From positions 124,001 through 188,000 of the forward strand of contig NW_026516226.1 in NCBI RefSeq assembly GCF_025602895.1: DNA of 64,000 nucleotides, in the 5' to 3' direction. The DNA is from Polychytrium aggregatum (lineage: Eukaryota > Chytridiomycota > Chytridiomycetes > Polychytriales). A model generated the notes under the pieces. The model had not been told where the DNA came from, did not search any database, and was given only the letters and a program-made list of their open reading frames with translations. Positions 29,238-39,341 of the stretch are shown here, piece by piece; the first letter of the stretch is position 1, and the number at the start of each line of letters is the position of its first letter. The translations under genes were made by a program, and so were the position numbers.

Positions 29238-29617
29238 AGCCCGCATTGCCCATCCGATATATTGACATCCCGCAAAGGCGCGAGCCGGTTCTGTGAAGAG
29301 GAGTGCTTGCGGGGAACGAGAGTGTGGGACTGGCGGATGTGCTTCCGAGACCGTCGCTGACGAGGGGATGAGCCAGCCGGCAAGGGCCGGCTCAATCACA
29401 ATACACATCCGAGGAAGTGGGAGTGGGGTCGAAGCAGAAAGCGATGGGTTTTGCCACGTTTGGACCACAAAGGCGACGGCATGAGACTGAAAGAGGAGCA
29501 GGGCACGGGGAGGGAGGGTATGGAAGACATGGAAGACCTGGGCGAGTGAATGGACAAGCAGATGAAGGAGTATAAGGAGTAAAGGCAAGAATGAATGGAC
29601 GAGCGAGTGGACGGGCG

Positions 29618-29668
29618 CATGGAGGAGTGAATGGAGGAGTGAATGGAGGAGTGAATGGAGGAGTGGAT
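29618..29668. repeat. 12-bp tandem repeat (GGAGGAGTGAAT), about 4 copies
   Basis: Direct repeats of GGAGGAGTGAAT lie on the left arm between the 9-bp repeat and the tRNA genes. The right arm carries the same array in reverse (about 33155-33205). Confidence 0.85.
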
Positions 29669-29820
29669 AGAAGGGAGAGGGAAGGGGAGCGAAGGGGAAG
29701 GGGAGCAGAGGAAGAGAGAGGCGTTGAGATTGGTGGCGATTGGTGGCGATGATTGTGGCGCTACTTGTGTCACGATGATAGTTTGGTCATGAAGGCTGTC
29801 GGGTTAATGCAGACAACAAC

Positions 29821-29892
29821 TCCGCATTGGTCCAGTGGCTAGGATTTCTCGCTCTCACCGAGACGGCCGGGGTTCGATTCCCCGATGCGGAA
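29821..29892 (+). tRNA. tE(CUC): tRNA-Glu(CTC), left arm
   Basis: A full cloverleaf can be drawn. The acceptor stem TCCGCAT pairs with ATGCGGA. The anticodon stem TCTCG/CGAGA closes a loop CTCTCAC with anticodon CTC. The T arm is CGGGG-TTCGATT-CCCCG and carries the B box. No intron. No T run follows before the tRNA-Thr gene 5 bases downstream, so the two are probably transcribed together. An identical copy lies on the right arm. Confidence 0.95.
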
Positions 29893-29897
29893 GACAT

Positions 29898-29970
29898 GCC
29901 TTCTTGGCTCAGTTGGCAGAGCGTCTGCCTAGTAAGCAGAAGGTCACCAGTTCAATTCTGGTAGAAGGCA
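29898..29970 (+). tRNA. tT(AGU): tRNA-Thr(AGT), left arm
   Basis: The acceptor stem GCCTTCT pairs with AGAAGGC. The anticodon stem TCTGC/GCAGA closes the loop CTAGTAA with anticodon AGT, read as inosine-GU. The T arm is ACCAG-TTCAATT-CTGGT. No intron. It begins 5 bases after tRNA-Glu and is followed at once by TTTTT, a Pol III stop. The right arm holds the same gene in reverse. Confidence 0.95.
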
Positions 29971-29975
29971 TTTTT
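29971..29975 (+). terminator. Pol III terminator (T5)
   Basis: TTTTT directly after tRNA-Thr, with another T5 about 12 bases later. It is the first T run after the tRNA-Glu start, so it would end both tRNAs. Confidence 0.75.
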
Positions 29976-30538
29976 GCTCGCTTTTTGCTGTCCATGCTGT
30001 CCGTGCTTCGATCTGTCTGCCACTGATCGCTCGCTCGTCTCTCTGCATGCTCTGATGCTCTGATGTTCTGGTGTCCCTCAGCCCTGTGCTGCACACTCAG
30101 TTCTGTATCCTCCATCATCCATCATCCATCCTCCATCCTCTCCCCTGTACACTCTACTCTGCTTTCCCACTGTCGGTCTCGGTTTCGGCTCCAGTTCTTC
30201 CGCTGTGATGTGTCTGTTGCTCCGTTGCTCCGTTGCTCCGTTGCTGACCCGGGTGGTGGTGCTGCATTATACCGCCAGCAGTCCATCACCACCCGGTCGT
30301 GCCGTTGCCCTGATCTCGGCCGACCCTGCTTTCTTTCTGCTGCCGCACCATTCCATCCAGCGTCGCCCTGCTCCACTCTGGCACCTCAGCCACACTTTAA
30401 TCCCCAATGCTTGTCATTGCATCTTCATCGTCTGCACCCAGTAGCTCGGGTGTGACTGTGCGGCTGCACTCTCTCGATATCGAATCTGTTGTGTCTCGCC
30501 TGCCAGAGTCATATACCCTGATTTTGCTTCGTCAATAA

Positions 30539-30610
30539 GGACCGATGGTGTAGTGGTTAGCATGCCAGCCTTCCAAGCTTGCGTCCCGGGTTCGAATCCC
30601 GGTCGGTTCA
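30539..30610 (+). tRNA. tG(UCC): tRNA-Gly(TCC)
   Basis: The acceptor stem GGACCGA pairs with TCGGTTC, with one G-T pair. The D region GTGTAGTGGTTAGCAT is typical of tRNA-Gly. The anticodon loop CTTCCAA has anticodon TCC, and the T arm is CCGGG-TTCGAAT-CCCGG. The anticodon stem CCAGC/GCTTG has one C-T mismatch at its second pair. TTTTT follows at 30613-30617. It is not duplicated because it lies in the spacer. Confidence 0.9.
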
Positions 30611-30612
30611 TC

Positions 30613-30617
30613 TTTTT
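30613..30617 (+). terminator. Pol III terminator (T5) of tRNA-Gly
   Basis: TTTTT two bases after the discriminator base of tRNA-Gly(UCC). Confidence 0.7.
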
Positions 30618-32847
30618 GCCCCATTCCCATCGCACCTCACCCCAATCTCTCACTTCATGTTTCTGCACCTTGCGTCTGTCGCCCATCCCCAACTCGCCGG
30701 CCCACCGACCAACCCGCAGAATTCGCGGCTCATCGTCGCTGCAACACATTTGCTTCATCGTCGCCACTGCGACCCAACACCTGTCCCCGGCATCAATTCG
30801 TTCTGTCCCTGCGATATCGCCATCCCCCAACTCATCGTCGCACCTTGGTTGGCTGCCCGCTGCTGTTCTGCCAATATCGGATTGGCTCTGGCTATGGCGC
30901 ATCATTCGTTCTTCCCCGGACCGGTCCACTGCGAGAGTATTTTGCAAAAACAGACAGCATCGGCATTGCCTGCGACGCCCTCCATCCTCGGAATTGTCGG
31001 ATCCGCTGGAGTCGCATCCCACTTTCAGACTTCCTCGAACTTGACTGCGACTGGCCCTTGGCCACACTCAGTCACACTCGGTCTCAATTCACCATGGACC
31101 GAATCTTTGTCTGCGGCACGGGCCAGCATGAGAACCCGACTGCTCACTGTTGCAGAAACCCCTCCACCTCCACGTCCCACCGATATGGAGTACGTCCCGC
31201 CTCGATCCCAGGCTCCAAAGGACTGCCCGCTCCTCGTCCCTTCCGCGACAGTCCTGTCTGAGGCAGTTGCACTCAGGCGTGGTGGACTCGCTGCTGCAGC
31301 CCGTTACTATTCCACACATCCATTTCGGTATCATCTCCATCATCTGCGAATCACTTCATCGATGCGACCCTCGATCTGGCAATCAGTATCCGTTCCATCA
31401 GCTTTGCTGGTCCACTCAGCGATGCTCACCACTCATGGCTAACAATTGGACGAGATTGTGTGTCGACCAGGGACAGATCGGTTGATCCCAGGAACAGGGC
31501 CGCTGCCATTCAACCAGCGAATTGCTGCGACGCTGATTACTACGACAACAACTGTTGCTGTGGTTGTCGGTGCCTCGTCGGCTGAGACAAGCTGCTCGTT
31601 GGAGTCGCAATCAAGATCATGTGGTGCATGCCTGATTTCCCCATAATGAGTGGACTTGCACTTGCATTTGAAGCTGTGGCTGGGAAATCCACGGCTGTTT
31701 GGTGGGCAGCTGGAGGTGCGAGGCTATGTAAGAGTGAGAGGCTGCTGCGAGACTTCAAATGCGGCTCGACATCGATCGGGACGATGGCAGTCGGTTCCGT
31801 CGGACGATGGATCAGCCAAACTCAACCTCATGGACAATGGTGCGTTGGTGATGCAGTTGGAGGGATGCGTGGTGGCAGAAGCCGACACAGGCTCAGAGAG
31901 CTTGATGAGTGGGTTGGTCCATATCATCCGTGAGGCCATATGTATGAGCACAAATCGGGGAGCTGGCCGAGTCAACTCGAGGGATGGCGAAGCTGGTATT
32001 TCCACAAGATCGAGTCGATTGTGGTGTGGGTTGGGCGATCATCAGTCGAAACCATATTAAGGCCAATACTTGTCGACACACAAGTGAGTGCTACTGATAG
32101 TCGGCACGAGCAGTCGGACTCAAGCAGCAAATAGCAGGAGGCGAAATGTGCGAGTAAAATGGAGGCGGAGATGCAACGATGGAGTAGCACCGACAATTGG
32201 AACATGGCGACTTTGATGGGAATGTCGGAGTGGATGTTGTGGCACCGTGGGTACAGATTGGGTGGAGCGGATGTGGGTTGTATCGGGAAAGGTGATACTG
32301 CATATGAGAGTGATGAGGAATGATGACAGCACCGAGAGTTGAGAGTGATTCGGAGGATAGTCAACAGAGCCATCGAAGCAAGGAGCAGTGAGACAGTGGA
32401 ACGATGAGAAAATGAATGGAGACGACAAGCATTGGGGATGAAAGTGTGGCTGAGGTGCCAGAGTGGAGCAGGGCGACGCTGGATGGAATGGTGCGGCAGC
32501 AGAAAGAAAGCAGGGTCGGCCGAGATCAGGGCAACGGCACGACCGGGTGGTGATGGACTGCTGGCGGTATAATGCAGCACCACCACCCGGGTCAGCAACG
32601 GAGCAACAGACACATCACAGCGGAAGAACTGGAGCCGAAACCGAGACCGACAGTGGGAAAGCAGAGTAGAGTGTACAGGGGAGAGGATGGAGGATGGATG
32701 ATGGATGATGGAGGATACAGAACTGAGTGTGCAGCACAGGGCTGAGGGACACCAGAACATCAGAGCATCAGAGCATGCAGAGAGACGAGCGAGCGATCAG
32801 TGGCAGACAGATCGAAGCACGGACAGCATGGACAGCAAAAAGCGAGC

Positions 32848-32852
32848 AAAAA
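32848..32852 (-). terminator. Pol III terminator (T5), right arm
   Basis: AAAAA on the plus strand, TTTTT on the minus strand, directly after the right-arm tRNA-Thr. Confidence 0.75.
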
Positions 32853-32925
32853 TGCCTTCTACCAGAATTGAACTGGTGACCTTCTGCTTACTAGGCAGAC
32901 GCTCTGCCAACTGAGCCAAGAAGGC
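32853..32925 (-). tRNA. tT(AGU): tRNA-Thr(AGT), right arm
   Basis: Exact mirror of 29898-29970: same stems, same AGT anticodon and the same flanking bases. A second, apparently intact copy. Confidence 0.95.
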
Positions 32926-32930
32926 ATGTC

Positions 32931-33002
32931 TTCCGCATCGGGGAATCGAACCCCGGCCGTCTCGGTGAGAGCGAGAAATCCTAGCCACTGGACCAATGCG
33001 GA
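32931..33002 (-). tRNA. tE(CUC): tRNA-Glu(CTC), right arm
   Basis: Exact mirror of 29821-29892 with the same CTC anticodon, and 5 bases upstream of tRNA-Thr in transcription order. Apparently intact. Confidence 0.95.
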
Positions 33003-33786
33003 GTTGTTGTCTGCATTAACCCGACAGCCTTCATGACCAAACTATCATCGTGACACAAGTAGCGCCACAATCATCGCCACCAATCGCCACCAATCTCAAC
33101 GCCTCTCTCTTCCTCTGCTCCCCTTCCCCTTCGCTCCCCTTCCCTCTCCCTTCTATCCACTCCTCCATTCACTCCTCCATTCACTCCTCCATTCACTCCT
33201 CCATGCGCCCGTCCACTCGCTCGTCCATTCATTCTTGCCTTTACTCCTTATACTCCTTCATCTGCTTGTCCATTCACTCGCCCAGGTCTTCCATGTCTTC
33301 CATACCCTCCCTCCCCGTGCCCTGCTCCTCTTTCAGTCTCATGCCGTCGCCTTTGTGGTCCAAACGTGGCAAAACCCATCGCTTTCTGCTTCGACCCCAC
33401 TCCCACTTCCTCGGATGTGTATTGTGATTGAGCCGGCCCTTGCCGGCTGGCTCATCCCCTCGTCAGCGACGGTCTCGGAAGCACATCCGCCAGTCCCACA
33501 CTCTCGTTCCCCGCAAGCACTCCTCTTCACAGAACCGGCTCGCGCCTTTGCGGGATGTCAATATATCGGATGGGCAATGCGGGCTGTGATGGTGTGATGG
33601 CTGTGATGGCTGTGATGTCTGTGATGTCTGTGATGGCTGTGATGTCTGTGATGGCTGTGATGGCTGTGATGGCTGTGATGGCTGTGATGGTGTCCATGGT
33701 GCGTCGTCTCCACTCTCGCTCGAATCTCGGTCACCCATGGTGTGTATTGTGTATTGGTCATTTGGGGCTGTCCCTCTGTCGTATGG

Positions 33787-34171
33787 ATCTACTCAACATG
33801 GGACACTCGGTTCCCAACGGCCGAACTAGATTATCGCCATGGTTACCATTTCGATCCATTGCCCAAGCCTTTCTCTGGCAATGTCCAAGTAGAAATCAGT
33901 CGGATCTCTCTTTTCAATGTGTCCGCTCAATGCTCGCTCTGCGTTCGCTTGCCGGATCTCGATCTGGCCATCTCCCTCCCGATCATCCCTTCGCTTCCGA
34001 TCGTTCCGAGCTCCCCTTTCTTCACGCTTGAGCGCCCTTCGTGGTGCCACTGTATGTGCCTTCGACTGGCAGTCCCGGCCTTCACACCATCGTCTCAGAC
34101 ATTCGTTTTTCAGAGCCAGCCACGATTGCCCCAGACCTGTCCTGCAATCCCCTTCCCAACATCACTTCAAA
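33787..34171. other. Region between the right arm and the next ORF
   Basis: 385 bases of single-copy sequence. A plus-strand frame is open here in phase with the ORF starting at 34172, but its peptide is Arg/Ser-rich and unlike the downstream part, so I treat it as 5' leader or promoter. Confidence 0.5.
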
Positions 34172-35374
34172 ATGACCTACGATGGAGAGTCTCATCTCGT
34201 GTCTACACACGTTAGCACCACATCCACCGCCTCAGCCCAGCCGCCCGTCGATCCGCTCGGTCGTCATGGCCACGAGCTCTACCCATTCCGTCTCGACTCC
34301 GGCGAGTTGCCATCGCTCGAACAACTTCTTGCTTCGATCCGGTTGCGATTTGAGGAGCGTTCCACCTTGCATGCCGGCAACCCCCCTTTGAAACTCGGAC
34401 TGCTGGTTGGTCGGGGCACCGATACTTCGTCGTGGTGGCTCACACCAATTCCTTCACCCGTCTCCAAACACTCCTCTAACAATCATATAAACGCATACCC
34501 GGTTCTCTGGGTTTGCTGCGACCGATTCGGCGGTGCATTCGGACGTGCACCAGTCATCTCCCGGCCTGAGCTTCAAAGCGAGTCTGAGTCTGGGTCGTCG
34601 AAACCAGCACTTCACCCGGCTCAGAGCACTGTTGAATCGCTCCCGCCGCATCTCTGGATGGATTTCAATTCCACGACTGCTCTCGCTCAGATTCCGCCCA
34701 ACTTTTTCGATGTCATAGCGGTCGACTGGTCCACTTGGCGATATCTCAGGCCCGCCGATCTCGACGTCATTACGGAGTGGACTCGGATCCTCAAGCCGTG
34801 CCGGGCCCTCAGTTCACCTTCTTCCCCGACAGGCGGTTGCGCACATCCTCCCGGAACATGTGGCTTCCTCTTCGAAGGCTCTGTCAGCAGCATTTGCTAT
34901 CAGGGCATTCCACGGCCTCCCAATGCCGCTCCCAGTTGGCAGCAACTTGGTTTCGAGTACGACAACCCCAGCCATATCACTATTCCATCGTGGTGGGCGG
35001 ATGTTCTCTCGAGCCTCTCCACCATTCCGGCAAACTTGCCACAGGCGACGCATTCCGGCGCCCCGCGGACAAAACCCTTGCGATCGCCGCTGCAGCGAGT
35101 GCTTGCTGCCACCAGCTCCCGATCTGTTTTGTCCATGCCTCGGACCATTATCCCAGCCCCGCCTCGGTCCATAGAACCGTCGCTAGAGGCTGCGATCAAC
35201 CAGATTCATCCCTTCTTGGTCCCAAAATGTGCTGATCTTTTCACGAGCCATGGGTACTCCGTCACATTTCATTCACGCAGCGACAGCAACGCCTATCCGA
35301 TACCCACTCGAGGAGTCATCGACTGTTGGTTCCAAGCCATCCGTCGTCCGAGTCCTTGTCAGACCCCCCAATAG
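34172..35374 (+). CDS. Unrecognised protein, possibly SAM-methyltransferase-like
   Basis: An uninterrupted frame of 400 codons begins at ATG 34172 in good context (CAAAATGACC). The segment NFFDVIAVDWSTWRYLRP, followed by DVITEWTRILKP and later a Gly pair, resembles the central strand and the 'LKPGG' turn of class I SAM methyltransferases. An earlier stretch (YPVLWVCCDRFGGAF) could be motif I. The glycines usual in motif I (GxGxG) are not there and the LKPGG turn is interrupted by a Ser/Pro insert, so the enzyme may be divergent or inactive, or the likeness may be accidental. The C-terminal half is Pro/Ser-rich. It lacks introns, unlike most neighbours. It converges with the mtSSB gene 160 bases downstream. 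Confidence 0.55.
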   Translation: MTYDGESHLVSTHVSTTSTASAQPPVDPLGRHGHELYPFRLDSGELPSLEQLLASIRLRFEERSTLHAGNPPLKLGLLVGRGTDTSSWWLTPIPSPVSKHSSNNHINAYPVLWVCCDRFGGAFGRAPVISRPELQSESESGSSKPALHPAQSTVESLPPHLWMDFNSTTALAQIPPNFFDVIAVDWSTWRYLRPADLDVITEWTRILKPCRALSSPSSPTGGCAHPPGTCGFLFEGSVSSICYQGIPRPPNAAPSWQQLGFEYDNPSHITIPSWWADVLSSLSTIPANLPQATHSGAPRTKPLRSPLQRVLAATSSRSVLSMPRTIIPAPPRSIEPSLEAAINQIHPFLVPKCADLFTSHGYSVTFHSRSDSNAYPIPTRGVIDCWFQAIRRPSPCQTPQ

Positions 35375-35531
35375 ATTCGTGCAGTCGATGGCCGACGCTT
35401 TCTTTTGTTCCGATCGGCCGCACGGTATTTGCGCTGGCTTGAGCATCATGTCCAATTTATTCCCCACATACAAAGCCGCGGTTTCATCGATATGATATCC
35501 TCGTGCTGACTCAGGGCCGTTTGTCGCTGGT

Positions 35532-36593
35532 TAGATGTTCTTATCGGCATTGGGGGTGGGGATGTCCTCCGTCGGCGACTGGGGGAGCTCAAAGTCGCCC
35601 TCGAGCTCTTGGTTGGCTCGCTTGGGGCGGACACATCGCACTTTGTCTGCAGAGCGGACATATCGGCGATCAGCTCGCAGGCATGGAGGGGGGATTGCTG
35701 TCGAGCCATGGTTCTGCAGTGCGGCTCACGGCCCGGCGACATACCTGCAACAATGCGGGTGCTGTTGACACCAGTCTTGGTGTTCTTGTAGTACTCGAGC
35801 TTGCCTTCGACGACAAAAATGGATCTAACATTTGATCGAGACGGGAGGTAGATGCCGTTAGACTCGCCACCCTTCCGTGAAGCTCACCGAGCGCCAGCCC
35901 GCATGCCGCAGAGACGTACCCGGGCAGATACTCTTCAAAGTTTTGCGGGAGGACTCTCCACGAGGGCCCACGGATGGCCTTGATGTTGTGCCACTGAGTC
36001 TCACGCTTTCCCAGTTTGCGAGTTTCAGTCACGATGTTGAAGAGATAGACTCCCTCGGAGCTTGGGTTCGAGGCGGCGACAGGCTCTTCGGACACATCGG
36101 CGGGATTTTCGCTTGGATCTTTGCCGTACTTGCTTGAGAAATAGACGGGTGCCCGAGGCAGGTTTCCGACGAGAATCACTCGGTTGTATCCTGTGCATCA
36201 TCGCATTTGGGCGTGAGTCAGTATCCAACGGCACGAGCCGACCCAACGAAGCTGGGCAGTGGGCATGCAGCACGATCGTCGGCGGGTCGACTGTTGTTCT
36301 TACTGACCAGAAACTGCGGATGCCGAGAAGGACTGGCTTCCCGGTTTCGGGTTGTGTTAGTGGTTTGGTTCCATCAGAGCCACATCCTGGGCACGATCGC
36401 TGCGATCTGCTTGGATCGCCAGCAGGGATTCGAGCTCCAACCGCAGCGACAAGGCAGCCGAGATCTCTCGGGCACACATCGCGCGCTCCAGCGTCGATCC
36501 ATTGCGTCTCCCAGAACCTACTCGGGCACCGAGCACGGGGGCTCGCACGGCGTTGGCGGCGTTGGCGGTGTTGGCAAGGATTCGGGCGAACAT
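35532..36593 (-). CDS. RIM1: Mitochondrial single-stranded DNA-binding protein
   Basis: An SSB-type OB-fold protein that coats single-stranded mitochondrial DNA during replication and repair. Exon 1 starts at ATG 36593 with MFARILANTANAANAVRAP and further Arg, Gly and Ser but no acids: a mitochondrial presequence. It ends at GTAGGT near 36520. Exon 2, after TGCACAG near 36192, has YNRVILVGNLPRAPVYF and TRKLGKRETQWHNIKA, the two hallmark SSB strands (NxVxLxGxLxxxP and ETxWHxI). It ends at LPG near 35921. Exon 3 (about 35755-35830) gives SIFVVEGKLEYYKNTKTG. Exon 4 ends with an acidic-flanked tail (ELEGDFELPQSPTEDIP) at 35532. An insert rich in Glu/Ser between the first two strands is longer than in bacterial SSB. 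Divergent from SPB4. Confidence 0.88.
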
Positions 36594-36942
36594 GGTGTCG
36601 TGTGGCCAGCAGCAGGAGCAGCAGCGACGGCGGGCTTGATGCCTGGCAACGGACGCGACGGCCAGACGACGGCTGCCTGTGCTGCGCACGCCCATTATTA
36701 ATTAGCGTTGCTTTTTTTTGGCTGCCCGGCTCCGCTTGGGTCGTCAGCGGCCAACCACGGCAACCACACCAACCGTCGCCATCCCGAGTCTGAGCGCTGT
36801 CCATCTGCATCGGGGGTGCACCAAGCGACGTCCTGCTCTGCTGTCTCTGGACTGTATTTACTCTCCTCTCTCCGGCTCGCCCAGCAACTCCCTCCCAGCC
36901 GAACATCAGCCTCGCCTCGCCGACCCTCAAGTCACATCAGCC
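36594..36942. promoter_or_regulatory. Divergent promoter region of mtSSB and SPB4
   Basis: 349 bases between two divergently transcribed starts. It holds a run of T at 36711-36718 and a small AT-rich patch (ATTAATTAG) near 36696. No other element stands out. Confidence 0.5.
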
Positions 36943-39293
36943 ATGCTCTCAAAGGCCGGAAAATGGGATTCGCTCGATGTTGCGCTTTCGGAGCCCATGT
37001 AGGACGGCCTTGCATTCGAATGCACCAATTGGAAGAAAACGATGACGGTTTGCTCTTGAGTTGACGACTGACGTCCCATTCGCTGGCCCCATCGCCTGCC
37101 AAACACCAGCATGGACACGATCCTGAACATGGGCTTCACCCAGATGACGCCGGTGCAGGCTGCTTCCATCCCACTGTTTCTCAAATCGAAGGACGTCGTT
37201 GTTGAGGTGTGCATCTGCGCACGAGAGGGGATTTCAGCGTGGTCGCTGCATCGAGTACAAATCGCTCTGTCATGGACAGTGTCCGCATCAGGCTGCTGGC
37301 GATGCTAACAGAGCCTCTTCTGATCATGCCCTCGACCCCGATTCTGGCTATCGCTCTACACCTCAACTTGTTGCCACCAGGCCGTGACCGGTTCTGGAAA
37401 GACCCTGGCATTCGTTGTGCCAATGTTGGAGATGCTTCTTCGGCGAGAACGACCCCTCCACCGCAACGAAATCGGCGCACTGATTATTTCGCCAACGAGG
37501 TGGGTGCATCGCCGTTCATATCCGCCCACAAGCACTTGCCGGCGTCCACCTGGACTATGGCAGACACGGTTATATCCTTTGCTGCTCGGGCCGATGCTGC
37601 TGCTGCTCCTCGTTCTCATCTTTTGCGGCTGGTTTCGGACTACCGTCGATCTCGGGCCTGTGTTGATTCGGCCGCCTGGGCAACACTCTGCATTGCAATT
37701 TTAGAGAGCTCGCCAAGCAGATATATGACGTTATCTCCAAGTTTATCGATTCAATCAACGCACATGCACCCGAGAGCGATGACCGGACGATCACACACAG
37801 TCTCTTTATTGGTGGAACGGACGAGCAAGCCGATATTGCCCAGTTTCGGGAGCATGGCGCCCATATCGTTGTGGGGACCCCTGGTCGACTGGACGATCTA
37901 CTCAAGCGGAGCCATACCTTTAACACGAAGGAACTTGAAGTCCTCATTCTGGACGAGGCCGACAGGTCAGCGCCTTCTTCTTGCTGTGGTCGCTCTCTTA
38001 CATAGCCAACAGGCGACTGCGGCGCTTCGCTTATGTAGTCCGTCCACTGATTTCGGCGTCGCCGCCCTCTCCCAGACTCCTGGACATGGGCTTTGAGCAG
38101 AGCCTGAATTCGATCATTCAGAGATTGCCAAAGCAGCGGAGAACCGGTCTGTTCTCGGCCACGATGAACGAAGCACTTTCGGAGCTGGTTCGCGCTGGTC
38201 TGCGAAATCCAGTCAAGGTCGTCGTCAAGGTCGAGAGCGCAAGCGGCCGCCAATCCGAACAGCGGACCCCGTCGACCCTCGAGATCGGCTATATGATTTG
38301 CTCTTCGGAACAGAAGCTGGCCCAGCTCTTACACCTGCTGCGCAACGATGCAGACAAGAAGTTTATCGTCTATTTCTGCACCTGTGCCTGTGTCGATTAT
38401 TTCTTCAAGGTGCTGTCAACGCTGCCGCATCTCAAGTCCTTTACATGTTTTTCGCTCCATGGGAAGATGGATCCCAAGCGTCGAGAGGCCGTCTACAAAA
38501 AGTTCACCACAGCGCCTTCGTCCTCGATCCTCTTGTGCACGGACGTTGCCGCCCGCGGACTGGATATCCCTGATGTCGACTGGGTCGTCCAATTCGATCC
38601 TCCTCAGGACCCAAAGTCCTTCACGCATCGTTGTGGCCGGACAGCTCGCCAGGGACGAGAGGGAAAAGCCGTTGTGCTGCTAACGCCCAAAGAGGATACC
38701 TATGTTGGTAAGCCCTTCAAGGCAGCCCGCCAGCCCGCCAACCAGTCGGACTGCTCCCCTTTGCCTCTACGTCGGTATTCTATGAGTGCTTCATTTACGG
38801 CGCTACTGCATACCTGAAGCGTGCTACCACTCTGTTATCACAGATTTCCTGCGCATTCGAAAGGTGCCTATGCTCGAGATGTCGCTCTTCCCCGACGACG
38901 ATGCCTCCACCAGCCCACGGATTGAGCCAGAGCACCTTTGCGAAACAATTCGGCGTATCAATGCCTCCGATCGCGATATCTACGATAAGGTGTGTTAGGG
39001 GAGCTATCGGTCACGGCGGCAGATCTGCTCGTATCAAGCAGATGTCTCACAGCCTTTCACTTGGTTTAACAGAGTAACAAGGCCTTTGTCAGCTGGGTTC
39101 GGTCATACAACGAGCACCAAGCCAGCTACATCTTCCGATTCAAAGAGGTTGACATCGGAGGCGTTGCTAAAAGCTTTGGGCTTCTCAAGGTAAGCGATGC
39201 TTCTCCGGCGTATCTCGTTTCGACCCGAAGCTGTGTCGCCACAGCGGACTCACCAGATGCTTCGTTTTACTGGCCACTTGCTGTTTGCCTCGC

Positions 39294-39341
<48 letters not shown>

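Larger units (their letters stand above)
29037..30415. repeat. Left arm of a large inverted repeat
   Basis: This 1,379-bp segment is the reverse complement of 32424-33786. Matching positions sum to 62,823 over the outer part, so alignment there is gap-free. Peptides translated from 29226-29773 are identical on the other arm. Seen differences are a few substitutions in the 9-bp repeat, two near the outer edge, one near the inner edge (CTTTAATCC against CTTTCATCC), and two extra copies of an 8-bp unit at about 30220-30244. The arm carries tRNA-Glu and tRNA-Thr. The outer end lies about 150 bases past the glycosyltransferase stop. Confidence 0.95.
30416..32423. other. Spacer between the inverted-repeat arms
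   Basis: About 2.0 kb of single-copy sequence between the arms. It contains the tRNA-Gly(UCC) gene at 30539-30610. Open frames elsewhere (for example + 30579-31442) are Ser/Pro-rich, begin inside or next to the tRNA-Gly and show no recognisable domain, so I call no protein. The palindrome axis, near 31411, falls in this spacer. Confidence 0.7.
32424..33786. repeat. Right arm of the large inverted repeat
   Basis: 1,363 bp, the reverse complement of 29037-30415. It is 16 bp shorter because it has one copy of an 8-bp unit (ACGGAGCA) where the left arm has three. Several 9-bp repeat units differ from the left arm. The outer end is 385 bases before the start of the ORF at 34172. No target-site duplication is seen at the outer ends. 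Confidence 0.95.

Noticed and set aside
28933-29268. Open frame with long Val-Met-Ala repeats
   Set aside because: It is produced only by the 9-bp minisatellite and differs between frames. There is no start context or partner exon.
30579-31442. 287-codon plus-strand frame in the inverted-repeat spacer
   Set aside because: It starts inside the tRNA-Gly gene and has Ser/Pro/His-rich content without a domain.
29037-33786. A transposon with long terminal inverted repeats
   Set aside because: No transposase or helicase frame in arms or spacer, no target-site duplication at the outer ends, and the arms contain tRNA genes.
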